A stretch of DNA of 64,000 nt, from contig NC_134031.1 in NCBI RefSeq assembly GCF_964204645.1, positions 12,996,501-13,060,500 of the forward strand, in the 5' to 3' direction. Below are positions 28,453 to 39,986 of the stretch, in pieces (within the stretch, counting starts at the first letter, position 1; every line of letters starts with the position of its first letter). Position numbers and translations under genes: made by a program. The notes under the pieces were generated by a model. That model saw only the letters and a list, made by a program, of their open reading frames with translations. It did not search any database and had not been told where the DNA came from. The stretch is from Tubulanus polymorphus (lineage: Eukaryota > Nemertea > Palaeonemertea > Tubulaniformes > Tubulanidae).

Positions 28453-31400
28453 CTAAGTAATACATTCAAGAAGAACGCACTTGTTCACTGGTCGAACTAA
28501 CTCGGTTGACTTTGTTTTAAGTTTAACGCTTCGAATCAAACTATCACTTCCGGCATAAGTTTCGATAACGCGACTTAAAGACCAAGACGATCGATGCGAC
28601 TGATCATCTTTGACAAGAACGATATCGCCTTCAACGAAATTCCTCTGAGGGTTGAACCATTTCTGTCTTTTTTGTAACAATGGTAAGTACTCGCGTACCC
28701 ATCTTCTCCAAAAAAATATCGGCCAAGTATTGTACTTGACGCCAGCGCCGACGAACGTACAAATCGCGTTGAGAAAAACTCCCTGGCGGCAATGTTGGTC
28801 CGGAACGCAAAATCAACAAGTGATTTGGAGTAAGTGGTTCCAAGTCAGTTGGATCATCGGAGACGCTCGTCAACGGACGACCATTAACAATGGCTTCGAC
28901 CTCACACATGAGGGTTAACAAGCTCTCATCGTCGAGAACCTGTTCTTTCGTAATCGCGCACAAAACACTTCTAACCGATCTAATGAGTCTTTCCCAAACA
29001 CCTCCCATATTTGAAGCGGCGGGTGGGTTAAACTCCCATTCTATCTCCTTTTGCAACAAGAACTCCTGGATTTTGTCTTGATTCCAGTTATTGATGGCAT
29101 CTTTCAGTTCACGCTGACCGCCCACGAGATTAGTACCGTTGCCACTTCTGATCTTCTCCGGCTGACCCCTCCGCGCGATAAAACGCCTAAGACCGGAAAT
29201 AAAGGAGTCGGTATCCAGGGAATGGCATACTTCTAAGTGAACGGAGCGACTTGCAAGGCAAGTGAAGATGCATCCATAACGTTTCTCACGCACACGACCG
29301 CGTTTAACCAGAAACGGACCAAAATAATCAAGTCCAACAAACGAAAATGGTGGTTTATCAGGAGAGACGCGACCCGGCGGTAAATCTGACATCTTCTGTT
29401 GTGAAAGTTTTGCGTTTCGTTTGCGGCAATTTATACATTTCGATATAGTTCTCCACACAGCGGATTTACCATTAACAACCCAAAACTTCAAGCGAATCTT
29501 AGAAAGCGTATACTCACGACCTCTATGTGCATAGATATCATGATAGAACCGTACGATTAAGTCAGTGATGTGACCATTCTTCGGTAATATTATAGGATGC
29601 TTCGATGACTCGGAAAGCTCTGAACGACCAAGACGCCCTCTTACGCACAACAAGTCATTAATCTTAACGGGACTCAGCGCGAGTATTGACGATTTTTTGA
29701 GAGTGGAACCGTTGAAAGCTTCTGGAAACGCTCTCCTTTGAACGTAAGACAAAATTGCTCTCTCAGCTTCTCGGAGCTCACCAACTGAAATCGGACCGTT
29801 AGAAACATCACCATGATCACGACGCATAAGTTTACGCTTAAAACGCAATATCCAGGCAACGGACTTTTTAAGGTGCGACCAAGACGAGAATAGTGCGAAA
29901 TAGCTCATAAGAACATCGTTGTCCAAATCAAGTTTACACGACGACGCGCATGCTTTAGACGACCTTTTAACCTCAACGTCCGACGATTCGACGACGCCTA
30001 AATCAGGTTGTGTCGGCCACGATTCCTCAGTTTTCCATAAGAAATCAGGACCTTTCAGCCATCGACAATCACGATTCATTTCATCGATACTTAAACCGCG
30101 GCTGGCGTCATCAGCAGGATTTAGCTTTCCATCAACAAAGTTCCATTGAGAAGGCTCCGAATGCTCACGAATAACGCCAACTCTATTAGCGACGAACACT
30201 TGAAATCGCTTATCCTCATTACGAATATATTTCAACACCGATGTGCTATCAGTCCAATAGAACGTCTTATCAACATCAAAGTCTAACTCTCTCGTCATTA
30301 TGCAATCTAAGCGAATCGATACGGTTGCAGCAGCTAACTCGAGACGCGGAATAGTCGTAAACTTCAGAGGAGTTACTCGTGATTTCCCCGTTACGAAACT
30401 ACAATGAATACGGTCGCGATCATCCAATAGGCGAATATAAGACACAGAACCGTAACCAGCCTCTGAAGCATCAGAAAAATGATGCAGCTGAACCGACTTA
30501 ACCTCTCCGAATTCGCAAGGCTTAAAGCATCTCTCGATTGCTAACTTTTCGATCTTAGATATGTCAGTTAACCATGACAACCAAATCGCTTCGTACCGGT
30601 CGGGTATTGAATCATCCCATCCAAGCTTAAGACGGCAAAGCTCCTGCAGGAGCGATTTAACGCGCAGAGTTAGAGGAGCCGTAAAACCGATAGGGTCATA
30701 CAGAGTGCTAACGCTAGCTAATATACCGCGACGCGTTTTCCTTGCATCCTCTCGTACGTTGACTTTAAAACAAAACTCATCAGTGTCCATATTCCACAAG
30801 ACACCGAGAGCGTGTTCGAAAGGTAACTGATCAAAACTTAAATCTTTAACTGTCTTAGCTCTATGAGCTTCCGAAACAGACTCCAAGACGCGACGCGAAT
30901 TCGAAGATACTTGAGTTAATCTGAAGCCGCCCATCGCTAAAAGTTTTATCACATGAGATAGGAGATCAACGGCAGACTCATTGGAGCATACAGACTTCAG
31001 ACAATCGTCCACGTAAAAATTGCGCAACACAGTTTCTATAACATCGTCACCAAACAAGTCGCGGATCAATCGCGGATCTCTGAATAGCAAAATTAGCGCA
31101 ACTAGGACTGGACGCAGCACCGAATAAATGTACACGCATTCTATACTCTACTATCTCGTGACTCGATGAGAACCATAGGAATCTAAGAACATCGCACATA
31201 GAAGGAGTTACCCGAACTTGATTAAACATCCCTTCAACATCAGCCATAAAAGCGACTCGTTCTTGCCTAAAACGTATCAATACGCCAATCAATAGGCTAG
31301 TTAGATTCGGTCCTTGCAGTAGATTATCATTGAGTGAAATACCATGAAATTTAGACGAACAATCGAACACGACCCTGAGTTTGTTTTTTCGTGGATGGTA

Positions 31401-32228
31401 TACAGGGTGATGCGGAAGGTACCAAACGAGCCCATCATTGCGATTTAAATCTTCATCAGGAATCAACTCGCAAAACCCGGAATTAATCATCTTATCGACG
31501 AATGCGGTGTACTCGACCTTTAGCTTAGGATCCTTATCGAAACGACGTTCAAGCAAATCAAATCTATGCTTGGCTAAAGCGCGGTTATTAGGCAAGCTCG
31601 GTTTATCATGTTTCCAGGGCAAGCTTAACTCGTAGTGACCGTCGTCGGTCAGCTTAACAGTTGATTCCATGATAGTTAGCGCTCTTTTATCATCATACGA
31701 CATACCGGATAAGTTGTTCGTATTCAAATCGTTGAACTCCATGTTACAATAAACCTCGAACTGTTTGTTTAGACTTTCGTCGGACTTGATTGAACACGAC
31801 TTGATTGAACATGACTTAGGCTGCGATCGATTATTCTTCGTGCATAATGGACCATTGACCGCCCAACCGAAAATTGTTTTCACCGCATACGGACCACCGC
31901 GAGAACTCGATCTAACTTCAATTGGCTCTAAAGCTAAGCTGTTGTCACTGCCAATAATTAGACCCACCTCGGCATCAACTCGTGATACACGTACACCGTC
32001 TAAGTGTACCCATCTGTCTATTTCCTCCTGCCTAGGAATATCGCTACGATCAATTGGTAACTTTGGCTGCGAATAAATATCATTAAAAACAAGCATTGAG
32101 TTTTCCTCCAAATCATAAACGCGAAGATCAGCGACAAGAGAGACCGATTCGCGATCCAAAAAGTTCAATGTAGACAAGGAGTGAGCAACTCGCCTATCAC
32201 TCGAGCAGCACCCTAGATCGCTTAGCAA
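28453..32228 (-). pseudogene. BEL pol: protease end, RT, RNase H, integrase
   Basis: Frame 31047-32228 holds the A17-type region and RT N-terminus (KNKLRVVFDCSSKFHG, ERVAFMADVEGMFNQV). Frame 28631-31135 continues with YVDDCLKSV (RT active site), HHFSDASEAGYG (RNase H) and integrase. 28453-28680 is the C-terminal domain (WFNPQRNFVEGDIVLVKDD, TELVRPVNKC). A frameshift sits near 31050-31135 and another near 28660. In the integrase the first Asp is in GLDYFGPF and the Glu in VWERLIRSVR. The second catalytic site reads RSGNGTN where the family has SDNGTN, so that Asp is lost. The copy cannot be autonomous. Confidence 0.9.
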
Positions 32229-32945
32229 TTGTTCTGAACAGAATGTTGAATTTTATCCCGTATCGAGAAGAGCGTACGTCATCACGCATAAATCATTAGA
32301 CATTCTTTTAACCTTGACAGGTACGATCGGCATACCAACAGCAACACGTGGCTTTTTGATGAAAGAACTCGTAGTACGATTCTGTTGAACAGCGACATCC
32401 GTAGGCGAGTTATCAGTAGGCGAAATGTTGGGCGCAGGAGTGTAACGATGCAATAGAATATTGTGTCTATAACCACACACGCCACATGGCATTTTTCGAC
32501 AATTACGTGCCCGATGATGCACGCCGAAACAATTGAAACACAGATTGTTGGTTCTTAAAAACGCTAATCTGTCATGCATGAGTTTGTCTTTAAAACTTAA
32601 ACAGTTTGACAAGAGATGGTCTTGTTTACACAGAAAGCACGAGCTATTATTCGGGTTCAATGATCGTGGCGTGACGGTAACATTCTGCACTTGTTGAGAA
32701 TTCGCAGCGCAACTCTTCTGTTTACCCAAACTAGCAACACCGTGAAATTTTTTATCCCGGGGGCCATCTGCAATTTTACCGAAAATAGGATGGTCGACGA
32801 TGCGGGCTTCATTTTCCACGAAAACAGATATATCCTCCAAACGTATCTCGCGACATTCAAAAGTAGAAATATAGTCCGCCTTAGTACGCCAGCGCTTTTT
32901 CAAATCATATGGCAATCTAGCAATAATTCGCCTAAGATTAGCCAA
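32229..32945 (-). pseudogene. BEL gag C-terminal part and protease active site
   Basis: Frame 32253-32945 encodes NLRRIIARLPYDLKKRW, a Cys-rich zinc-knuckle region (CFLCKQDHLLSNC, CFNCFGVHHRARNC, CGVCGYRHN) and ends in YALLDTG, the protease active site. There TAA follows DTG where a Ser or Ala codon is expected, so a nonsense mutation destroys the protease. The frame continues afterwards into pol. The upstream end is cut at about 32945 by the minisatellite of the third Polinton relative. Confidence 0.85.
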
Positions 32946-35900
32946 ACAATTTATTATTTCAGCTGTCTTATCATTTCAACTGCCAAACAATTTATCATTT
33001 CAACTGTCAAAAAATTTATCATTTCAACTGTCAAAAAAATTATCATTTCAACTGTCAAAAAATTTATCATTTCAACTGTCAAACAATTTATCATTTCAAC
33101 TGTCAAACAATTTATCATTTCAACGGTCGAACAATTTATCATTTCAACTGTCAAACAATTTATCATTTCAACTGTCAAACAATTTATCATTTCAGCTGTC
33201 TTATCATTTCAACTGCCAAACAATTTATCATTTCAACTGTCAAAAAATTTATCATTTCAACTGTCAAACAATTTATCATTTCAACTGTCAAACAATTTAT
33301 CATTTCAACTGTCAAACAATTTATCATTTCAACGGTCAAACAATTTATCATTTCAACGGTCAAACAATTTATCATTTCAACTGTCAAACAATTTATCATT
33401 TTAACTGCCAAACAATTTATCATTTCAACTGCCAAACAATTTATCATTTCAACTGTCAAAAAATTTATCATTTCAACTGTCAAAAAATTTATCATTTCAA
33501 CTGTCAAACAATTTATCATTTCAGCTGTCTTATCATTTCAACTGCCAAACAATTTATCATTTCAACTGTCAAAAAATTTATCATTTCAACTGTCAAACAA
33601 TTTATCATTTCAACTGTCAAACAATTTATCATTTCAACTGTCAAACAATTTATCATTTCAACTGTCAAACAATTTATCATTTCAACTGTCAAACAATTTA
33701 TCATTTCAACAGTCGATCAATTTATCATTTCAACTGTCAAACAATTTATCATTTCAACTGTTAAACAATTTATCATTTCAACTGTTAAACAATTTATCAT
33801 TTCAACTGTCAAACAATTTATCATTTCAACTGACAATTTATCATTTTAACTGTCTTATCATTTCAACAGTCGAACAATTTATCATTTCAACTGTCAAACA
33901 ATTTATCATTTCAACTGTCAAACAATTTATCATTTCAACTGTCAAACAATTTATCATTTCAACAGTCGAACAATTTATCATTTCAACTGTCAAACAATTT
34001 ATCATTTCAACTGTTAAACAATTTATCATTTCAACTGTTAAACAATTTATCATTGCAACTGTCAAACAATTTATCATTTCAACTGTCAAACAATTTATCA
34101 TTTCAGCTGTCTTATCATTTCAACTGTCAAAAAATTTATCATTTCAACTGTCAAAAAATTTATCATTTCAACTGTCAAAAAATTTATCATTTCAACTGTC
34201 AAACAATTTATCATTTCAACTGTCAAACAATTTATCATTTCAACTGTCAAACAATTTATCATTTCAACTGTCGAACAATTTATCATTTCAACTGTCAAAC
34301 AATTTATCATTTCAACTGTCAAAAAATTTATCATTTCAACTGTCAAACAATTTATCATTTCAGCTGTCTTATCATTTCAACTGCCAAACAATTTATCATT
34401 TCAACTGTCAAAAAATTTATCATTTCAACTGTCAAAAAATTTATCATTTCAACTGTCAAAAAATTTATCATTTCAACTGTCAAACAATTTATCATTTCAA
34501 CTGTCAAACAATTTATCATTTCAACGGTCGAACAATTTATCATTTCAACTGTCAAACAATTTATCATTTCAACTGTCAAACAATTTATCATTTCAACTGT
34601 CAAACAATTTATCATTTCAACTGACAATTTATCATTTTAACTGTCTTATCATTTCAACAGTCGAACAATTTATCATTTCAACTGTCAAACAATTTATCAT
34701 TTCAACTGTCAAACAATTTATCATTTCAACTGTCAAACAATTTATCATTTCAACAGTCGAACAATTTATCATTTCAACTGTCAAACAATTTATCATTTCA
34801 ACTGTTAAACAATTTATCATTTCAACTGTTAAACAATTTATCATTGCAACTGTCAAACAATTTATCATTTCAACTGTCAAACAATTTATCATTTCAGCTG
34901 TCTTATCATTTCAACTGTCAAACAATTTATCATTTCAACTGTCAAAAAATTTATCATTTCAACTGTCAAAAAATTTATCATTTCAACTGTCAAACAATTT
35001 ATCATTTCAACTGTCAAACAATTTATCATTTCAACCGTCAAACAATTTATCATTTCAACTGTCAAACAATTTATCATTTCAACTGTCAAACCATTTATCA
35101 TTTCAACGGTCGAACAATTTATCATTTCAACTGTCAAACAATTTATCATTTCAACTGTCAAACAATTTATCATTTCAGCTGTCTTATCATTTCAACTGCC
35201 AAACAATTTATCATTTCAACTGTCAAAAAAATTATCATTTCAACTGTCAAAAAATTTATCATTTCAACTGTCAAACAATTTATCATTTCAGCTGTCTTAT
35301 CATTTCAACTGCCAAACAATTTATCATTTCAACTGCCAAACAATTTATCATTTCAACTGTCAAACAATTTATCATTTCAACTGTCAAACAATTTATCATT
35401 TCAACTGTTAAACAATTTATCATTTCAACTGTTAAACAATTTATCATTTCAACTGTCAAACAATTTATCATTTCAACAGTCGAACAATTTATCATTTCAA
35501 CCGTCAAACAATTTATCATTTCAACTGTCAAACAATTTATCATTTCAGCTGTCTTATCATTTCAACTGCCAAACAATTTATCATTTCAACTGTCAAAAAA
35601 TTTATCATTTCAACTGTCAAAAAATTTATCATTTCAACTGCCAAACAATTTATCATTTCAACTGTCAAAAAATTTATCATTTCAACTGTCAAAAAATTTA
35701 TCATTTCAACAGTCAAACAATTTATCATTTCAACTGTCAAACAATTTATCATTTCAACTGTTAAACAATTTATCATTTTATTTGTTAAACAATTTATCAT
35801 TTCAACTGTCAAACAATTTATCATTTCAACAGTCGAACAATTTATCATTTCAACCGTCAAACAATTTATCATTTCAACTGTCAAACAATTTATCATTTCA

Positions 35901-36480
35901 GCTGTCTTATCATTTCAACTGCCAAACAATTTATCATTTCAACTGTCAAAAAATTTATCATTTCAACTGTCAAACAATTTATCATTTCAACTGTCAAACA
36001 ATTTATCATTTCAGCTGTCTTATCATTTCAACTGCCAAACAATTTATCATTTCAACTGTCAAAAAATTTATCATTTCAACTGTCAAACAATTTATCATTT
36101 CAACTGTCAAACAATTTATCATTTCAACTGTTAAACAATTTATCATTTCAACTGTCAAACAATTTATCATTTCAGCTGTCTTATCATTTCAACTGCCAAA
36201 CAATTTATCATTTCAACTGTCAAAAAATTTATCATTTCAACTGTCAAACAATTTATCATTTCAACTGTCAAACAATTTATCATTTCAACTGTTAAACAAT
36301 TTATCATTTCAACTGTCAAACAATTTATCATTTCAACGGTCAAACAATTTATTATTTCAACTGTCAAACAATTTATCATTTCAACTGTCAAACAATTTAT
36401 CATTTCAACTGTTAAACAATTTATCATTTTAACTGTCAAACAATTTTTCATTTCAACTGTCAAACAATTTTTCATTTTAA
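32946..36480. repeat. 3.5-kb array of a 24-bp minisatellite with higher-order structure
   Basis: Roughly 145 copies of TTTATCATTTCAACTGTCAAACAA. Shortened units containing CAGCTGTCTTATCATTTC recur every 110-330 bp (near 32960, 33193, 33522, 34104, 34361, 34895, 35178, 35289, 35546, 35902, 36014, 36174) and define higher-order blocks. Blocks starting at 33841 and 34632 are identical over about 270 bp, including a rare CATTGCAACTG variant, showing a 791-bp duplication. All long open frames here arise because 24 is divisible by three. Confidence 0.97.
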
Positions 36481-36551
36481 CAGTCTATTAGATATTTAAA
36501 TCATTTAACTCAATTCAATAATTATTTGACTATTTAATTTATTATAATGTA

Positions 36552-37179
36552 TTAATTTATTTTAATCTCTTTTCGCCAGTTTTTATTTTTAATTGTTTGA
36601 TAATGCTTTGATTTATGTGATTTTGAATATTTACCTCCGCAATAACAATGAATTTTTTCATTAGGATTGAATTTTCTAAATTCATCATCTAAGTTACATT
36701 GAACTGCAATATCTTTGAATGATTTTTCATTTTCTAATTCACATTGAATACCAATATTTGATAAATTTTCATTATAGATAATTTGTTTATTATCAAAATT
36801 GAAATAATATAATTGTCTTTTTTCAATTCTTAAGTTAATCAAATCATTGTAATCTTTTGAAAGTATTATATCACTTTTTCTTTCATTGAAAGGGGTTTGA
36901 AGTATATTTATTATGTTTTCATCTAAAGTTCCTTTAAAATTAAAAACTGTATTGAACATTTTAGGATTTTTGATTCCATTATCAAAAGTATCTACTAGTT
37001 CAGTAATGAAATATGTTTCATTTGATAATATTTCATTAATTATAGTTATGTTATCGATTTTATAATGTCTTGCGGACACTAAATTTGTTGCTGAAATATA
37101 ATTTCTAATGTTAAACTGTGAGAATGATTTATTGGTTTCATTGATTTCGATTTTAAAGTTGGGTTCTTCTTCTTCTTTC
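36552..37179 (-). CDS. CxCGG zinc-finger-like protein, third element (about 209 aa)
   Basis: The open frame extends to 37214, but the likely start is the ATG at 37179, which follows GTTATAAAA and aligns with the starts of the homologues. It shares ISATNLVSARHYKID, LRIEKRQLYYFNFDNKQ and the C-terminal HCYCGGKYSKSHKSKH with the protein at 23495-24100. It has two rather than three IQC-type repeat units. Divergence is high enough to mark a distinct subfamily, yet the reading frame is intact, which suggests past selection on this gene. The adjacent minisatellite lies downstream, as in the fold-back element. Confidence 0.7.
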
Positions 37180-37626
37180 TTCATTTTTATAACAAAATTT
37201 TTATTAAAACTCATTCAAATATAAATATTCACTGTTTTAAATATGAATTATTTCACTCACACTTTACTCACACTTTTAATGTTTAAAAATCTAACTCATA
37301 CAAATATAAATATTGAAATATGTTTAAAATATAAACTATTTCACTCACACTTTACTCACACTTTTATATTCTTTTAATTATCCATTTATTTTACTTATAT
37401 TTTTACTCGAAATCTGTTAAAATATGAATTATTTCACTCACACTTTACTCACACTTTTTCTAGCGAGTAGAAAATGAAAAATAAATTCGAGCGTGCGAGA
37501 ATTATTTTTCAATTTCATGAGTTTCGCGAGTAATTCAAGTAGAAATTGTTATTATTTTCATGTTTTTCATTTTTTATGAGTTCGACCTTTCGACCTTTGA
37601 TCTGAAAGCCTATTACCCCTATTACT
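37180..37626. repeat. GTGTGAGTAAA repeats and terminus of the third element
   Basis: Three dispersed blocks of TTTCACTCACACTTTACTCACAC (near 37250, 37343, 37433) precede a 130-bp stretch of unrelated sequence. The terminal GATCTGAAAGCC (37599-37610) and CCCCTATTACT (37616-37626) close the element. The terminal-repeat gene found in the other two elements is absent here. Confidence 0.8.
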
Positions 37627-38410
37627 CGCATCCTCCGACTTAATCACGGGACCATCGATTATACGATCAACTAAAGCCGTCGCAATTGCGTAATTACTTC
37701 CGAATCGCTTTTTCAAAGCAAGCCTAGCCTCTGGATAGGCTTCATCTGGATCTTTAACGAGATTAACTTTTAATTAGTTCTTGTACATCACCTCTTGTGT
37801 ATTGAACAAGATAATACTATCTTTCGCGACTACAGGACGTTTTCAATTCGATCAAGTTTTCGAAAGCATTTACGAAGTAACAATAGTCGCTAGGATTACC
37901 ACTAAAAACCGACATTTCAGGTTTCGGCAAGGACATCTTAACGAGATTTTGCACTAAAGAGTTCAAGTCCTCTTCGCTACGAACAGCATTAGACCGTGAC
38001 CGGTCATGGTCAATATCGCTTTGACAAGAACCGGCCTTGTTAACCGCGTCTGGCATAACTTTACTGCGCTCTTCGGTGAGGGATTGTCCCTGCTTTTGAT
38101 CGACAACGTTAAAAGCAAGATAGCATTTTGCCTTTTTCCTGAGTTCATGGTACTTATCTTCTTCCCTTTCGAAATACACGAACGATTCCTCAACGCGATC
38201 CACATCTTCTTCCGGAATTAAACCATAATACTGGTCGTGGGATTCCTCAAACTTTGTCCACGCGTCAGTTAAATCCATAAGTAGCTTATCGACTTCATCG
38301 TTTCCGGATTTCAATGTTAACGCAGCTCGCAGTTTATTGCTCCTACAGGTCACTTGAGTTTTAAAACCACCTCTCGACTTCTTGAGCTTATCTTCCTTGT
38401 CCGAATCCAT
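37627..38410 (-). pseudogene. BEL gag N-terminal part
   Basis: Frame 37817-38410 starts with ATG 26 nt inside the 5' LTR edge and encodes a charged Gag N-terminus with RSNKLRAALTLKSGNDEV and KPEMSVFSGNPSDYCYFVNAFE, a typical BEL Gag block. A TAG after SCSRER (about 37817) and a frameshift near 37775 follow. Then come DPDEAYPEARLALKKRFGSN and ATALVDRIIDGPVIKSEDA up to the element boundary. Nonsense plus frameshift make it inactive. Confidence 0.85.
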
Positions 38411-38436
38411 TATAGCAAGTTACTTGTTCCAAACAA

Positions 38437-38832
38437 TGTTGCAACTGACAACCAAGAATTTTGTTTCTCAAATTCTAAACTGACTTTATTCGACCATATC
38501 GACCAAGACGAAAAGACGTTTCTACAATATGAAATGAAACTTTACAAGTTTGTGATTCAATGTACAGAAAACTTACTTCTAATATGCAACTGATAAATAA
38601 AGTTACGAATTATTTTGAATTAAACTTACGGAACAATTGAGCCTTTTTGACAAGATATTGCTAAACCAAAAACCAGCTGCGTTCAAATATGGCTACCAAG
38701 AATGACGTAAAAAAGCCGAAAAATTATAAGAATAATAGGTGGCAGCACAATGCAGACATATGAAGTTACAAACTTCGAACTGAAGTAACCATACAAACTT
38801 TAAACTACAAGAGCCGAAACGTGGCGTCAACA
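38437..38832 (-). repeat. BEL 5' LTR (396 bp)
   Basis: Partner of 27922-28317, with TG at 38437 and CA at 38831-38832, followed by the CATAT duplication at 38833-38837. The primer-binding site would be on the internal side around 38415-38436, but I cannot match it to a tRNA with confidence. Confidence 0.93.
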
Positions 38833-38837
38833 CATAT

Positions 38838-39270
38838 AATGTCTAGGTTATATTCTAATTTTAGTGCAGCGATTTCCGGTTTTTTGTTCATCATATTGTC
38901 TGCATTCATACATGTGCATAAACTGTAGCTAGTGTCTGAAATTATCCCCGCTATTAAAGCAGGCGTATAATAACGGTTTAACTACTGAAGAGAGTATCCG
39001 CGATACCGCAGTCGTAAGGAAGTAGGTCAGACAGACTACTCACGCGCACACGTTTCTCGAAAAACAAAGGGTAGCGATTCAACTCAATAATACGGTCGTA
39101 AGGCTCTCCAATCCCATTAACGCTGTCACCCGTGTAACGATCCTGTCTTCTAAATGTCTAATACCTCCTTTAAGGATGATCTACGCTCCGACGATAGGCT
39201 ATAAAGGGTCAATTTATCCCGAACAGAAGAACAACGAACTTACTCGGACAATGGATTCACTTCTAAGAGA
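38838..39270 (-). pseudogene. 5' part of the minus-strand LINE
   Basis: Directly beyond the BEL duplication the LINE endonuclease frame resumes and runs upstream through KPEIAALKLEYN to a Met near 38909 (MNADNMMNKKP). This shows the LINE was one unit before BEL insertion. The 5' UTR boundary is not visible. 38910-39270 is non-coding and may be LINE leader or older flank. Confidence 0.7.
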
Positions 39271-39689
39271 CGGGTGTTCGAACTTCGCTGAATCACTGAA
39301 TCGCTGAATCGCTGAACCGCTGAAACGCTGATTATTATATTAATTTCGCTATATAATTGTATTTATTCTAAAATACGCTGAATCTATGTAAATCTTACAC
39401 ATTCTAAAGACAATTAATTATTTGATCGATTTAATGAGAAATTTCGTTACATATTCGAACAAGAAAATTAACTTTAATAAATTATTTGACGCCTGCGAAA
39501 AATGTAGAATTTCTGGGAGAAGCTAATGTGGAATTGCAAATTTGAAATCGAAGTTTTAAGAAATTTTGGGAATTATGAGATTTGGCGATTGGGTAGATGA
39601 TACAGTCTTCAACTGGTCTAATTTAAAAAAAATTGTCAACTTGTGACCGACTTCGATTCACTTTTGCCTCTAAGCTGGTCTGCAACTTC

Positions 39690-39986
39690 ATTGCCTCCAT
39701 GGTTGAAGAAAGAGTTCTTCGGATGTTTGCTTCATCATGACGTTGAGCACATCGTGTAGCCAGCCGGCCCGGTCCTGGGGCCCGGTTTGGCTGTCACTCG
39801 ATATCCTAGACTTGAGTCTGGGTTGAAGTATACATTGTCATTTAAAGAACTTATTCATGTTATACTGTATGAATTTACCGTGTGTCTTGTATTTTGTATT
39901 TTCTTATTTAAAAATTTGTAAGTTTTTTAAATTTTATCCCGGAATTTCAATGTAATAAGGATCAATAAAGTATTGAATTGAATTGT
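39690..39986 (+). mobile_element. LINE 3'-end fragment
   Basis: A stretch ending in AATAAAGTATTGAATTGAATTG, a short tandem tail after a polyadenylation-like AATAAA, as at the 3' ends of CR1-like LINEs. There is no upstream RT, so it is a 5'-truncated copy. Confidence 0.45.

Larger units (their letters stand above)
32946..37626 (-). mobile_element. Third Polinton relative, left end deleted
   Basis: The right terminus (GATCTGAAAGCC, then CCCCTATTACT ending at 37626) matches the termini of the other two elements. The element carries the same CxCGG gene, the GTGTGAGTAAA repeats and a much expanded 24-bp array. On the left the sequence passes abruptly from array repeats to BEL gag at about 32945 with no terminal repeat and no copy of the expected duplication CGCATC. 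BEL gag reads from GPVIKSEDA on one side to LANLRRI on the other, and by comparison with other BEL elements about 40 codons are missing between. So a deletion removed the left end together with flanking target. Confidence 0.82.
27922..38832 (-). mobile_element. BEL/Pao LTR retrotransposon
   Basis: Two 396-bp LTRs, CATAT target duplications, and minus-strand gag and pol with BEL-type protease, RT, RNase H and integrase. It interrupts the LINE endonuclease and is itself interrupted in gag by a Polinton relative (32946-37626). Without that insert it would be about 6.2 kb, normal for the family. Confidence 0.93.

Noticed and set aside
28652-31635. Plus-strand open frames across the BEL pol gene
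   Set aside because: All are antisense shadows of the minus-strand pol frames, which have clear RT and integrase motifs.
32690-36480. Long open reading frames of MINCLTVE, QLSNNLSF or FNCQTIYH type in the 24-bp arrays
   Set aside because: The unit length is a multiple of three and lacks stops in several frames, so open frames on both strands follow automatically. There is no start-signal context or domain, and phase breaks fall at shortened units.
32946-36480. CRISPR-like array
   Set aside because: There are no unique spacers; units are contiguous 24-bp tandem copies in a eukaryotic context with no cas genes.
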